Origin: Bedellia somnulentella
Taxonomy: Eukaryota; Arthropoda; Insecta; Lepidoptera; Bedelliidae
Reading direction: 5' to 3'
NCBI GenBank assembly: GCA_963576735.1
Contig: OY755180.1
Coordinates: forward strand, 16,954,678 to 17,018,677
Length of the DNA stretch: 64,000 nt
The position numbers and the translations under genes were made by a program. The notes under the pieces are model-generated. The model saw only the letters and a list, made by a program, of their open reading frames with translations. It was not told the DNA's origin and made no database searches. Shown here in pieces: positions 40,910 through 49,748 of the stretch (position 1 is its first letter; each line of letters starts with the position of its first letter).

Positions 40910-42793
40910 CTAAAAGCGGCATCTAATGCGAGGTGAGTTAGAGTCAGGAAGATCAGAAGCTGATTCTCCATCAACTGGAGGAAGGTGTGAACGACGAGGA
41001 GTAGGTATGGGAGTAGAGCAGTGTGGAATGACAGGAACAGGATCTAGATTGGAGATAGGAACAGGAGCTGTTGTATGGATTGGTCTTACAGAGATTGGTA
41101 AATTGAATTTAAATGTACATAATATTATATAAATGATTATCATTATTACTATTAAACATATGATCCAAATGAAAATAGAATAATGTGTCCCGTATTTTAA
41201 AATATGAGGTTTGTTTATGATTTTATTCAAAGATTTAATTACATTTTGATTATTTCTATTATAGTCTTGAATCTTATCAAGATTAGTAGCAACAAGTGAA
41301 ATACGAGGTACACTGTTCTTTAACAAATACGTCTTATCAATATTGCAGCATGGTTCATTAATTAAATTAAAGTTAATTATAGGACGTTGAATTAAAATTT
41401 TATTTATAAAGGATTTTGGAATGAGTTTAGTATACTTACAATAGGCTTCACATTGACTTGAAAGTTCAAGTATACCTAAACCTTGTATATTTCTATCTAA
41501 GGTTTCATTTATACAATTGATAGACAATTTTACAGAGTCGGATTGAACAAATATCCATTTATTATTTATCAAAGGTTGCCATACATCTAATTCACCAAAT
41601 AGTATTTTGTAATTACATTGTTTAGGCATGGTAGTTAAACTTTTGGATAACATCTCACTTTCACAGATGGGATTATCATTAGAGGAGTATATAATCGAAG
41701 CTTCACAAATATAATACATTAAATTTATAGATTTACATTCTTTGTGAATGTCATCATAAACAGTATATACGGATTTATCTATTGATATGGCAACATATTT
41801 ATTTGTAGGTATTATCGTTACAAATGAATCGGATTTTGATAAATTATGAGGTACAGGTAAAGGAATGGCATGATACATATTATATTCTATAGAGTTAACA
41901 AGTGGAACCTTCAGTACAAAATTAATCTTATTATTATAATAGTAGCTTACTATATCAGATACATCAATTAATTTATTAACATTACTTAAATCTAGAACAA
42001 TTGGTAAATATTTGGAATCAGGTAAATGTAAGTAATTATTAACTAATTCGTAGTATAATTCTTTAGGACTCAACATAGCAGGGTAAAGCACATTGTTTTT
42101 GCTTGAAATAATACTATTAATTAAATCATTAATTTTAAAAGATAATGATAACAGTGCGCTATCGAGAATGTTAAAAACATGATTAAACATAGTTCTTAAA
42201 ACTAACTTATTCGAAACTAAACTTACATTATTCACATTATCCGTGATAGAGTTAATAGCATTTCTTAATCTTAATTCATTTATTTTAATTTTATTCAAAG
42301 TATTGTTAAAATCATTTATGGAAGATTGAGTAACTAAAATATTTTCTTTAACTAGAGAGGCTAATTTTATTTCATCTCTCTGTAAGGATGATATAGCTTT
42401 ATCGTATCGAATAGCATCATTTTCATCAAGTGTTCCAATTATATGTTTGAAAACAGTTCCAACACCACCAAACCAAGCTGAGCGTTTATCTCTATTGTTT
42501 GTTAAATAATTAATTGCGTCAAAGTCTCGGATTATATCATGGTATCTGGTAGTAAGGGGAGCTAATATATTATGACATTCAGAATCGTTAAAAGCATTAT
42601 ATGATTTACAAAGAAATCTAGTGGTACCTATTATTTCATTAATAGCATTAATATGGGGTTGTAAATATCCAATATCAGAAGAGATTATAATATTAAGATG
42701 ACCGTTTACTGTCTTCATGGGACCTAAGGGTTCAAAATATATTCCGGAACTATTATGAATGTATTTGACAGGATCTGGAAGGGCTTGAGTCAT
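40910..42793 (-). CDS. env: Envelope glycoprotein, baculovirus F-like fusion type
   Basis: 627-residue frame, last gene of the element, 50 bp after the integrase stop. A furin-type cleavage site RDKR sits at residues 101-104. It is followed at once by a hydrophobic glycine-containing segment (SAWFGGVGTVFKHIIG), as in the fusion peptide of insect errantivirus Env and baculovirus F proteins. Several N-x-S/T sites and paired cysteines lie in the ectodomain. One strong membrane segment is near residues 538-561, followed by a Pro-rich tail of about 65 residues. No signal peptide is visible after the ATG at 42793. A 3' splice site lies directly upstream, so the protein is probably made from a spliced RNA. 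The frame is uninterrupted. Confidence 0.92.
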   Translation of the reverse strand: MTQALPDPVKYIHNSSGIYFEPLGPMKTVNGHLNIIISSDIGYLQPHINAINEIIGTTRFLCKSYNAFNDSECHNILAPLTTRYHDIIRDFDAINYLTNNRDKRSAWFGGVGTVFKHIIGTLDENDAIRYDKAISSLQRDEIKLASLVKENILVTQSSINDFNNTLNKIKINELRLRNAINSITDNVNNVSLVSNKLVLRTMFNHVFNILDSALLSLSFKINDLINSIISSKNNVLYPAMLSPKELYYELVNNYLHLPDSKYLPIVLDLSNVNKLIDVSDIVSYYYNNKINFVLKVPLVNSIEYNMYHAIPLPVPHNLSKSDSFVTIIPTNKYVAISIDKSVYTVYDDIHKECKSINLMYYICEASIIYSSNDNPICESEMLSKSLTTMPKQCNYKILFGELDVWQPLINNKWIFVQSDSVKLSINCINETLDRNIQGLGILELSSQCEAYCKYTKLIPKSFINKILIQRPIINFNLINEPCCNIDKTYLLKNSVPRISLVATNLDKIQDYNRNNQNVIKSLNKIINKPHILKYGTHYSIFIWIICLIVIMIIIYIILCTFKFNLPISVRPIHTTAPVPISNLDPVPVIPHCSTPIPTPRRSHLPPVDGESASDLPDSNSPRIRCRF

Positions 42794-42800
42794 GGATATG

Positions 42801-42802
42801 CT
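42801..42802 (-). promoter_or_regulatory. Candidate env 3' splice site
   Basis: On the minus strand TTTCATTTCAG ends here, 7 nt before the env ATG. A pyrimidine-rich acceptor directly ahead of env is what a spliced subgenomic env RNA needs. Confidence 0.6.
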
Positions 42803-42841
42803 GAAATGAAATTAAATGAAAGAAATTTTAATAGAGTGAAA

Positions 42842-44023
42842 TTAGTTAGAATGAGAATGGGCTAGTTTGACTTCGTCATAATGATGTGTTACATGTCGTC
42901 TATTAATGAGAAGGGATAATGTGTTATTACCAAGGATTTTTATAATTTTGTATGGTCCTTTCCAAATGGGTGATAAAGATTTTCTTAGACGTAGGTGATT
43001 TTTAAGGTAGACACAGTCTCCTGCTTTATATTGAACCGGTCTGGTCTTTCTGTCATAATAGGTCTTAGATAGTTCTTTCGACTTTTGAATATTTTCTATA
43101 GCTTTGTTTCTAGAATATTCAAGACGATGTTGAAGCACTTTAACATAGTCAGGGTAAGTGACATCAGAAGTTTGGGTGAATAGGGAATTTGGTATAAATG
43201 GTTTATGTCCATATAGAAGTTCATAAGGAGTATAATTAGTCGTAGAATGAACAGTTGTATTGTAAGCTAACATTGCCGTGTAAATATAAATATGCCAATT
43301 GTCTTGATTATCATTAATATACGATTTAAGATATTCTTTTAGAGTTGAATGAGATCGTTCAAGAGCACCTTGAGTCTGAGGATGATAAGGTGAGGACCAT
43401 AATTGTTTGATTTTTAGAAATTGACAGGTTTTCTTAAAGAGATCTGCTGTAAAATTAGTTCCCTGATCGGTGAGGATCATTTTCGGGATACCGAACAATG
43501 AAATAAAGTGTATAAGACATTCTGAGGTTTCTTCAGCTGTTGTTGATGAAATAGGGTAAGCGGTAGAAAATTTTGTTAAGTCGTCTTGAAGGGTAAGGAT
43601 AAAGCGAAGTTTACTTTTATTGGTTTCAGGAAGGGGACCTACTATGTCAAGACTAATTCTTTCAAAAGGCTGAGTTGAAGTGGAAGTGATTTGCATGGGA
43701 GCACGATTTATTCGGCGTAAAGCTTTATTGGTTTGGCAAGATTCACAGTTCTTTACATAATTTTCAATATCATTTCTCATATGTTTCCAGTAAAATTGAT
43801 CTTGGACTCTCTTAAGCATTCTATTTGCACCTAAATGACCAGCGACAGGTATATCGTGATTCTCTTTAAGGATTTTTGGGATTTCACTTAATGTGGGATA
43901 AATCAAATTGTTATGATAAATATTAATTTCAATTTTGGTTTTGTTAAACACATATAAAAGCATGTTATATAATTTCAAAGGTAAATATTTGTCAAAAGGA
44001 TTTTTAAAGTCAGTGATAGCAAT
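42842..44023 (-). CDS. pol: Integrase part of pol, after an in-frame TGA
   Basis: Same reading frame as the upstream RT/RNase H, separated from it only by TGA at 44024-44026. The frame has no ATG until some codons in. Counting from the TTG at 43978: HHCC zinc-binding domain with H41, H48, C78, C81. Catalytic core D111 (ISLDIVG), D171 (ILTDQG), E207 (GALERSH), giving D,D-35-E. C-terminal GPY/F-type module at WKGPYKIIKILG. Integrase inserts the element cDNA into the genome. The domain itself shows no damage. Whether it is translated depends on how the TGA is handled. Confidence 0.92.
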   Translation of the reverse strand: MAITDFKNPFDKYLPLKLYNMLLYVFNKTKIEINIYHNNLIYPTLSEIPKILKENHDIPVAGHLGANRMLKRVQDQFYWKHMRNDIENYVKNCESCQTNKALRRINRAPMQITSTSTQPFERISLDIVGPLPETNKSKLRFILTLQDDLTKFSTAYPISSTTAEETSECLIHFISLFGIPKMILTDQGTNFTADLFKKTCQFLKIKQLWSSPYHPQTQGALERSHSTLKEYLKSYINDNQDNWHIYIYTAMLAYNTTVHSTTNYTPYELLYGHKPFIPNSLFTQTSDVTYPDYVKVLQHRLEYSRNKAIENIQKSKELSKTYYDRKTRPVQYKAGDCVYLKNHLRLRKSLSPIWKGPYKIIKILGNNTLSLLINRRHVTHHYDEVKLAHSHSN

Positions 44024-47000
44024 TCATAAGTCAGAAAGTTCGAGTTGTAGAATAAGTTCATTCCTTAGGTTTTTCAGTGATTTATATATATCATCATAAG
44101 AGCCTTGATCAAAGTGATGTACTTTAATAAATATAAGGTAAACATTTTTATTTTGATACTTAATTTTAAGAGATGAATATAGCGTTCTTTCGCAGTTTAT
44201 GATTTCATCTGTATTTTCGATATTTCCCAAAATTTGTTCGATATAAGGATTAGCTTCATCAAGGTCAATTGAAACGGGAATAACTAATTTTTTACAATCA
44301 CTTTCCAATATACTCTTGTTGTGTTCAATAATGGTCACATCAGTTTCAAAGTTTTTGCCATTAGTGTTTTTGAGAAAATCAGGATAAGAGTCGTCAGTAA
44401 AATCTATATCTACAAGAGGATCAATTGCTGTTTGGGTATTTGTACTTTCAGCGCTAGAGTCGGTGAATGGAATTGGTGTCGGTAAGTCATTTACGCTAAC
44501 AAATTCATTGTTTGTTGCAGGTAAACTTTCATTAGAGGGATTTGGACTAGAAAGATTGAGATTTAATTGATCATCGACTAAGATGGGATTAACAGGGTGT
44601 CTCGATAGAGCATCAGCATTGCAATTAATTTTTCCTTTTTTATATTCAATGTCATAGTCAAACTCTTCCAATTGTAAGCGCCATCTAACTAAACGAGAGC
44701 CTGGTTTTGAACAGTTGAAAAGCCATTTAAGTGGCTTGTGGTCAGTTATTATAGTAAAACGATGACCGAAAAGGTAAGGTCTGTATTGTTGAGTGCCAAA
44801 GATAATGGCCAAGCATTCTTTTTCCGTTGTTGAATAATTGATTTCTGCTTTATTTAAAGTGCGAGATGCGAATGCTATAGGTCGATCTTGACCGATGGGA
44901 CCTTGGGATAATATAGCAGAAATAGCAAACTGAGAAGCATCACATGTGAGAAGAAAAGGTTTAGTAAAGTCGGGATAAATAAGGACTGGAGCAGAAACAA
45001 GTTTTTCCTTAAGTTTTTCAAAATTAAGCTGCTGTTCATTTTTCCATTCAAAGGCGACTCCTTTCTTGCAGAGGTTAGTAAGTGGTTTGGAAAATTTCGC
45101 AAATTCAGGGATGAATCTTCGATAATAGGACATTAAACCTAAGAAAGATTTTATATCTGTTTGAGTTTTTGGAATGGGATATTCTACCACTGCCTTAATT
45201 TTTTCTGGGTTTGGTTTGACTCCATTTTCATTTATTACGTGACCAAGATATGCGACTTCTTTATGTAAGAATTCACATTTGTCCGGTTGCAGTTTAAGGT
45301 TAAATTCTCTGAGTCTAGCAAAAATAAGTGAAAGATTGTTTATATGGGATGTTAAATCATGGCTATATATCACGATATCGTCCAAATATACGAAGCAACG
45401 AGAGCCTTGGAGACCGGCGAGACAAGAATTCATGAGGCGTTGAAAAGTGGCTGGAGCATTTTTGAGCCCAAAAGGCATTCTGTTGAATTGAAAATGACCC
45501 TGAGGTACGGAGAAAGCAGTTTTTTCAGGATCTTCTACAGGGATTTGGTGAAAACCAGAGGCTAAATCTAATGTAGAAAAGTATTTGCTATGTCCGAGTT
45601 GATCTAATATTTCAGTTATCTGAGGAATTGGATAAACTTCACCTATAGTTATATCGTTAAGTTTTCTGTAATCTATAACTACACGCCATTTCTTTTCTCC
45701 TGAGGCATCTAATTTCTTGGGTACAACCCATATGGGTGATGACCAAGGTGATTTGGAAGGTGCTATTATTTCGTCATCTAACATTTTATTTATTTGTTTC
45801 TCAACTTCCCTTTTATGGACCTCTGGAAATCGATAAGTTTTGGTATGAATTGGTACTTCGGTGGTAGTCCTAATTTTATGAGTGAGAGCTGTTGTGTGTG
45901 TGAGTTTGTCGTTTGGTAAATGGAAAATATCTGAATAAGTCGAACATAAGTCAATGAGGGATTCCCTTTCTTCGTTATTAAGGTGATTTAATCTTAGAAG
46001 GTTAATTACATCATTAGTTCTTTTGGAAATACCATTTGTGGGTAAAGCATAGGAATTAGTAAGAACTGAATAATCAATAGGTTCAAGATGAAGTTTCAAA
46101 TCGGAATTTATGGATATTGTTTCATTTGTAGTATTAGCAATCGTAATATTAACTCTATTATTTGGTTTAACTTTAACTATGGAATTCGATACAAAGATTT
46201 GATCTGAAATGTGTTGATCGAAGACAATCCCTTCCTTTAATTCAGGGTTAGAAACAGAACATTCTATAACAAACTCAGATCGAGGGGGTATAGTATAAAG
46301 AGGTTCTGAGAAATTTAAATTTATTAAATTGTTTCCAATTTTTAGGACCTTTTTACCATAATCTATTTGACACTCAAAACTATCTAGAAGATCATTACCA
46401 ACTATACCATCATGTGATAAACTTATATCTCCCACAACGTGAAACTCGTGTGTATCAGAGGAATTGGGAAAAATGGGCATTTTAAAATTTCCAAGTGTAG
46501 AAGTAACATTATCTCCGGAGTCAATACCTTTTAAAGTTATTATATTTTTATTCAGTTTGGGTGGTTTAGATATCGAATTGAGTTTTATGAGGCTTACACA
46601 TGAACCAGTGTCTATAAGGAATGAAAGGGGTCTATCTGATACAACAGTTTGTATGATAATGTGGGGTAAGTACCTTTTATCAGAGTTTTTTAAAATTTCG
46701 AATATCCTACTAGGTTTTTCTAGTGAGAGGGCATCTTTTGATGGAGACAAAGGGAATTCACAAGTTTTTTCAGAAGAGCAGAGATCAAGCGTTTGAGGAT
46801 TCAGAGGATTCAGTGGATTCAGAGGATTCAGAGGATTCAGTGGATTCAGAGGATTCGGTGGATTCAGAGGATTCAGAGGATTCAGTGGATTCAGTGATGA
46901 GTCTTTTTTTGACGTTGGAGTAGGTAAAATAAGATCGTTAGATGCAGAGGGAATGAGTCCTTTAGTATCAATCATTTTATCGAATTTGGGAGGACTATGA

Positions 47001-47125
47001 TTCAGCGGATTCAGTGATGGATTATTAAATGTACTAAAGGACTTTGTTATACTTGAGGTACCATTTTTAACAATGTGGATTTTGTTTCCCGGGCGGTACT
47101 TCTCGGGAAAACTTATTCGTTTAAA
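44024..47125 (-). CDS. pol: Protease, reverse transcriptase and RNase H part of pol
   Basis: Frame open from 47125, overlapping the gag end. The first ATG is at 46975, but entry is expected by -1 frameshifting. Numbering from that ATG: (Leu-Asn-Pro) repeats at 28-60, aspartic protease DTG at 122-124 (FLIDTGS), RT about 380-580 with D470 and YLDD at 530-533 (CFVYLDDIV), RNase H with D679 (LTCDAS), E720, D745 (ITDHKP), D788 (NADALSR). This order is the Ty3/gypsy one. The frame ends at TGA 44024-44026, after a connecting segment of about 190 residues, with integrase continuing in the same frame beyond it. Roles: polyprotein cleavage and cDNA synthesis in cytoplasmic particles. Confidence 0.93.
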   Translation of the reverse strand, partial: FKRISFPEKYRPGNKIHIVKNGTSSITKSFSTFNNPSLNPLNHSPPKFDKMIDTKGLIPSASNDLILPTPTSKKDSSLNPLNPLNPLNPPNPLNPLNPLNPLNPLNPLNPQTLDLCSSEKTCEFPLSPSKDALSLEKPSRIFEILKNSDKRYLPHIIIQTVVSDRPLSFLIDTGSCVSLIKLNSISKPPKLNKNIITLKGIDSGDNVTSTLGNFKMPIFPNSSDTHEFHVVGDISLSHDGIVGNDLLDSFECQIDYGKKVLKIGNNLINLNFSEPLYTIPPRSEFVIECSVSNPELKEGIVFDQHISDQIFVSNSIVKVKPNNRVNITIANTTNETISINSDLKLHLEPIDYSVLTNSYALPTNGISKRTNDVINLLRLNHLNNEERESLIDLCSTYSDIFHLPNDKLTHTTALTHKIRTTTEVPIHTKTYRFPEVHKREVEKQINKMLDDEIIAPSKSPWSSPIWVVPKKLDASGEKKWRVVIDYRKLNDITIGEVYPIPQITEILDQLGHSKYFSTLDLASGFHQIPVEDPEKTAFSVPQGHFQFNRMPFGLKNAPATFQRLMNSCLAGLQGSRCFVYLDDIVIYSHDLTSHINNLSLIFARLREFNLKLQPDKCEFLHKEVAYLGHVINENGVKPNPEKIKAVVEYPIPKTQTDIKSFLGLMSYYRRFIPEFAKFSKPLTNLCKKGVAFEWKNEQQLNFEKLKEKLVSAPVLIYPDFTKPFLLTCDASQFAISAILSQGPIGQDRPIAFASRTLNKAEINYSTTEKECLAIIFGTQQYRPYLFGHRFTIITDHKPLKWLFNCSKPGSRLVRWRLQLEEFDYDIEYKKGKINCNADALSRHPVNPILVDDQLNLNLSSPNPSNESLPATNNEFVSVNDLPTPIPFTDSSAESTNTQTAIDPLVDIDFTDDSYPDFLKNTNGKNFETDVTIIEHNKSILESDCKKLVIPVSIDLDEANPYIEQILGNIENTDEIINCERTLYSSLKIKYQNKNVYLIFIKVHHFDQGSYDDIYKSLKNLRNELILQLELSDL
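46790..46895. repeat. Coding 9-bp repeat (Leu-Asn-Pro) in pol
   Basis: Tandem GATTCAGAG/GATTCAGTG units on the plus strand encode about ten Leu-Asn-Pro triplets on the minus strand, just before the protease. Further stray units at 47000-47020 lie in the stretch between the gag stop and this ATG. Such arrays change length easily. Confidence 0.9.
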
Positions 47126-48144
47126 TTACTGTCCGTTTGACTTTCCTCAGTGTCGTTATTCTCGCATTGATTAATTGTATATGTTCTGCGAGGAGAGCTT
47201 TGACCTGGACGATTTTGGAACCCACTTGTTTGAAATCGGGAATTGTTGTACTGTCGTTTGCGACAGTTTTCGATAGAATGACCAATTGCTTTGCAATATC
47301 TACATGTCATTTGGCTACTCGGTCCCGGGTTATTTTGATTGCCTCCATTGTAATAATTATTTGAGCGAGAAGGGTTAGAGACAAAAGGACGATGATTATT
47401 GAAGTTAGATGATCTTATATTAGAAAATGTATTGTTTGTTCGGGTTCGGGGGGTAGGAGATGGTCGCTTATTCTTAATAGATTGTAATATTTTCTCTTCC
47501 GATATTGCAATATTTATAGCCTCATTTAAAGTTTTGGGAGATCGCGCTCGAACTATATTAGAAAGGTGGGGGTATAAACCCATCAGGAAATGATGGAGAG
47601 CTAACTCTTCCATTGCTGTGGTTTTACCAGGTATATCGCCCTTTCTTGATGAAGAAAGGACAACTTCGGTTAAAAGTTGGGATAGACAGGTTTCTATTTT
47701 TAAGGAAAATTGAGTAACGCTTTCACCATTTTCTTGAATCGTTTCTTGGAGTTCTGTTAACAAATGTGTATAGTGCTTTTTCTCAGCAAACTGATTCACT
47801 AAAAACTGTTTTAATTGTTCCCAATTAATGAATTCCTTAATGGAGCATGCTACTTCGGCCTTACCTTGCAGTTGGCTTAAAATATATTTAAATATAATGA
47901 TTTTCTGGCTGTTTGATGCTAATTCATAAGCATTATTACAATTATTTATAAAAGCATTTAGGGTTTCACGAGACCCATCAAAAGGTTTAATAAATTTGAG
48001 TAAAACGCTCAACTCAATATCAAGTGTTGGTATAGGTTTTGATGATGCAGATGTTTTACCCTTACTAGGGGTTGGTGGAGGATCAATGGTCGAAGCTAAA
48101 TCAGTTAGGCTTAAAGATGACATTTTTTTATCGGTTTCCGTCAT
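47113..48144 (-). CDS. gag: Gag polyprotein with one CCHC zinc knuckle
   Basis: 343-residue frame starting MTETDKKM at a clear ATG. The middle (about 50-230) has the helical, Gln/Leu-rich character of Ty3/gypsy capsid. A basic Asn/Arg-rich region (about 225-275) follows. One zinc knuckle sits at C281-x2-C284-x4-H289-x4-C294 (CRYCKAIGHSIENC). Gag builds the particle and binds genomic RNA. Stop TAA at 47113-47115. The frameshift heptamer lies two codons earlier. No disruption seen. Confidence 0.92.
   Translation of the reverse strand: MTETDKKMSSLSLTDLASTIDPPPTPSKGKTSASSKPIPTLDIELSVLLKFIKPFDGSRETLNAFINNCNNAYELASNSQKIIIFKYILSQLQGKAEVACSIKEFINWEQLKQFLVNQFAEKKHYTHLLTELQETIQENGESVTQFSLKIETCLSQLLTEVVLSSSRKGDIPGKTTAMEELALHHFLMGLYPHLSNIVRARSPKTLNEAINIAISEEKILQSIKNKRPSPTPRTRTNNTFSNIRSSNFNNHRPFVSNPSRSNNYYNGGNQNNPGPSSQMTCRYCKAIGHSIENCRKRQYNNSRFQTSGFQNRPGQSSPRRTYTINQCENNDTEESQTDSNLNE
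47119..47125 (-). promoter_or_regulatory. Gag-pol -1 ribosomal frameshift site TTTAAAC
   Basis: In the gag frame the bases read AAT TTA AAC GAA TAA, so T TTA AAC has the X XXY YYZ spacing of a classical -1 slippery heptamer, one codon before the gag stop codon. The pol frame is the -1 frame and is open from exactly here. A downstream structure was not evaluated. Confidence 0.88.
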
Positions 48145-48781
48145 AATTATCCTTTTTGTTTTAAATAATAATAGTTAAAATAATTCAAAAATCAAATATC
48201 AGATACGAAATAAACCAGAATATTATGAAAAACAATTAAAAAAAAAATTAATAATAATATAGTATTGTAGAATCGAGAATAAAAACAAACGAACAAAATA
48301 AAGTCAATGAATATTCCAATTAACACTTAAAAACTTTCGTACTTGACCGTCTAGCTACGAGTACACTGATAAGGCGCTGTGTAATTCGTAGAACTGTCGC
48401 CTAGACGCTGTGGAATGCGTGGCGTATCCGTTGAGCTCGCTGATAATCGAAGTAGTATTGAGAGAGGCAGGAACAAAGTGATAAAGTTTGGAAAAACTTA
48501 CAGGATGATGATGATTAAGAGCATGGCGTTGCTTGGATGCATAAATGATTCCCTGGTTTATTGAGTAGAAACCAGAACGGAGCACTTGGATTATTTCACT
48601 GTTACACTCCACTTTGCACTTATTTTGTAAATTGAAAAAGGTATTGAATATAGCACGAAAACTTTGAATTAATTTCTTGAATATTAGGAACACTATTCTT
48701 TATAAATTTGCAACTGGTTTGAGGCACTTGATACACTTTTGAGTTTTATTCAATTAAAATAGGGACCCGTAATTTTGCCGG
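48145..48781 (-). other. 5' leader of the errantivirus-like element
   Basis: About 640 bp between PBS and gag. It contains a 112-codon open stretch (48355-48693) that lacks an ATG start and is unlikely to be a gene. A consensus splice donor lies inside it. Confidence 0.7.
48496..48501 (-). promoter_or_regulatory. Candidate env 5' splice site GTAAGT
   Basis: A consensus donor (CCT|GTAAGT on the minus strand) lies in the leader upstream of gag. Paired with the acceptor at 42801 it would remove gag-pol and give an env RNA. By phase it would not add codons in frame to Env, so Env would start at its own ATG. Confidence 0.5.
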
Positions 48782-48799
48782 ATCCCACCGCTGCCACCA
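48782..48799 (-). other. Primer-binding site for tRNA-Leu
   Basis: On the minus strand TGGTGGCAGCGGTGGGAT begins one base after the 5' LTR. It is complementary to ATCCCACCGCTGCCACCA, which I recognise from memory as the 3' end (with CCA) of an animal tRNA-Leu. 18 nt matched. Confidence 0.8.
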
Positions 48800-48800
48800 A

Positions 48801-49069
48801 TGTTAGAAATGAAAAAATGAGACCCTTTTTAAAAAGAAAACTTATATTGGATTTTTAAATAACTAGGTACATGAACACACTGGACTTTGAATATCGTTAG
48901 AATTTGATGTTGACCGTAGGATGATTGGATCGGGACTGAACGGAGCGGATAGGAATCGGTAAGGGAAAAGGAGCTGAGTCAGTATTATGTTGAGTTCAGT
49001 TGGTTATTGCTGTTAAGGAATGAAAGGAGTATAGGTCAGCAATACAGGGTACATAGGGTGGATATAACA
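48801..49069 (-). repeat. 5' LTR of the errantivirus-like element
   Basis: 269 bp, matching the 3' LTR throughout. Followed by the second GTTC (49070-49073). On the minus strand this LTR drives transcription. I did not find a convincing TATA box. Confidence 0.95.
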
Positions 49070-49158
49070 GTTCGCAACTTTTGATGATCCTGGAACATCC
49101 CTGGCACTTCATTCGGATTCATAAAACTGAATAAATATATGTTTTATGTAGTAGTGCC

Positions 49159-49362
49159 GCTGTGTAGTTTCGGGTAAGAAAAGTATTTAACTAACCCATT
49201 TCTTCCCGAGATTGTCGTAAGAGTGGACTATGGTTATGGGGGATTGGGTATCACCAACCTTTATTTTACAGCATTTACTCGACTTTCGAATGGTAGCAGA
49301 GGAATTTCTAGCGTAGTTGCTACCCTTTTTTGGGATTTATAGCCGTGAGTATATGTATGTTT
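49159..49362 (+). repeat. Family A short retroposon, copy A22, diverged
   Basis: GCTGTGTAGTTTCGGGTAAG to GCCGTGAGTATATGTATG with several internal deletions. Confidence 0.75.
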
Positions 49363-49748
49363 GTTTAGTGAGCATTTTATTTTTCCAACCACCTCCCAAA
49401 CTGAGTTCTTTTGAGGTTTTTAGTAATATTCATACCCCCGCGTGTGTTCGCAATTCTATTACCCAGGTAATTTGTCACACGAACGAACACAGCTGTTTTT
49501 CACAATCAGACTACTTTTGAGGCACCATGATAATCTTATCGCGAAGAAAGCTCCTCATCGCGAAGAAAGCTCCTTGCCAACTAACGTTGCCTTTTAATCT
49601 CCATTTAATTGGAAAACTGTTGAAGCGGGCGTTCCTTGTGTAACCTCTATTGACTTAACTAGAATTTACTTAGTACTTTGATCGCTTGTGTCTGAATGTG
49701 TGAAATGCGTCATGGCTGATTTTACCCGTTTTTTTGTAACAGTATTAA

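Larger units (their letters stand above)
40590..49069 (-). mobile_element. Errantivirus-like Ty3/gypsy endogenous retroelement with env
   Basis: 8.48-kb provirus-like element with two 269-bp LTRs (40590-40858, 48801-49069) that look identical by eye. LTR termini are TG...CA and a 4-bp target duplication GTTC lies at 40586-40589 and 49070-49073. Order on the minus strand: LTR, tRNA-Leu PBS, leader, gag, -1 frameshift site, protease-RT-RNase H, TGA, integrase, env, PPT, LTR. Domain order and the fusion-type Env place it with insect errantiviruses. Gag, Env and most of pol are open. The only break seen is one in-frame TGA before integrase. LTR identity implies very recent insertion. Confidence 0.95.

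Noticed and set aside
46723..46923. Plus-strand frame of SEDSVDSEDS repeats
   Set aside because: Antisense shadow of the Leu-Asn-Pro array in pol.
48355..48693. 112-codon frame in the leader of the errantivirus-like element
   Set aside because: The first codon is GTG, not ATG. It has no recognised domain and contains a consensus splice donor. Treated as leader.
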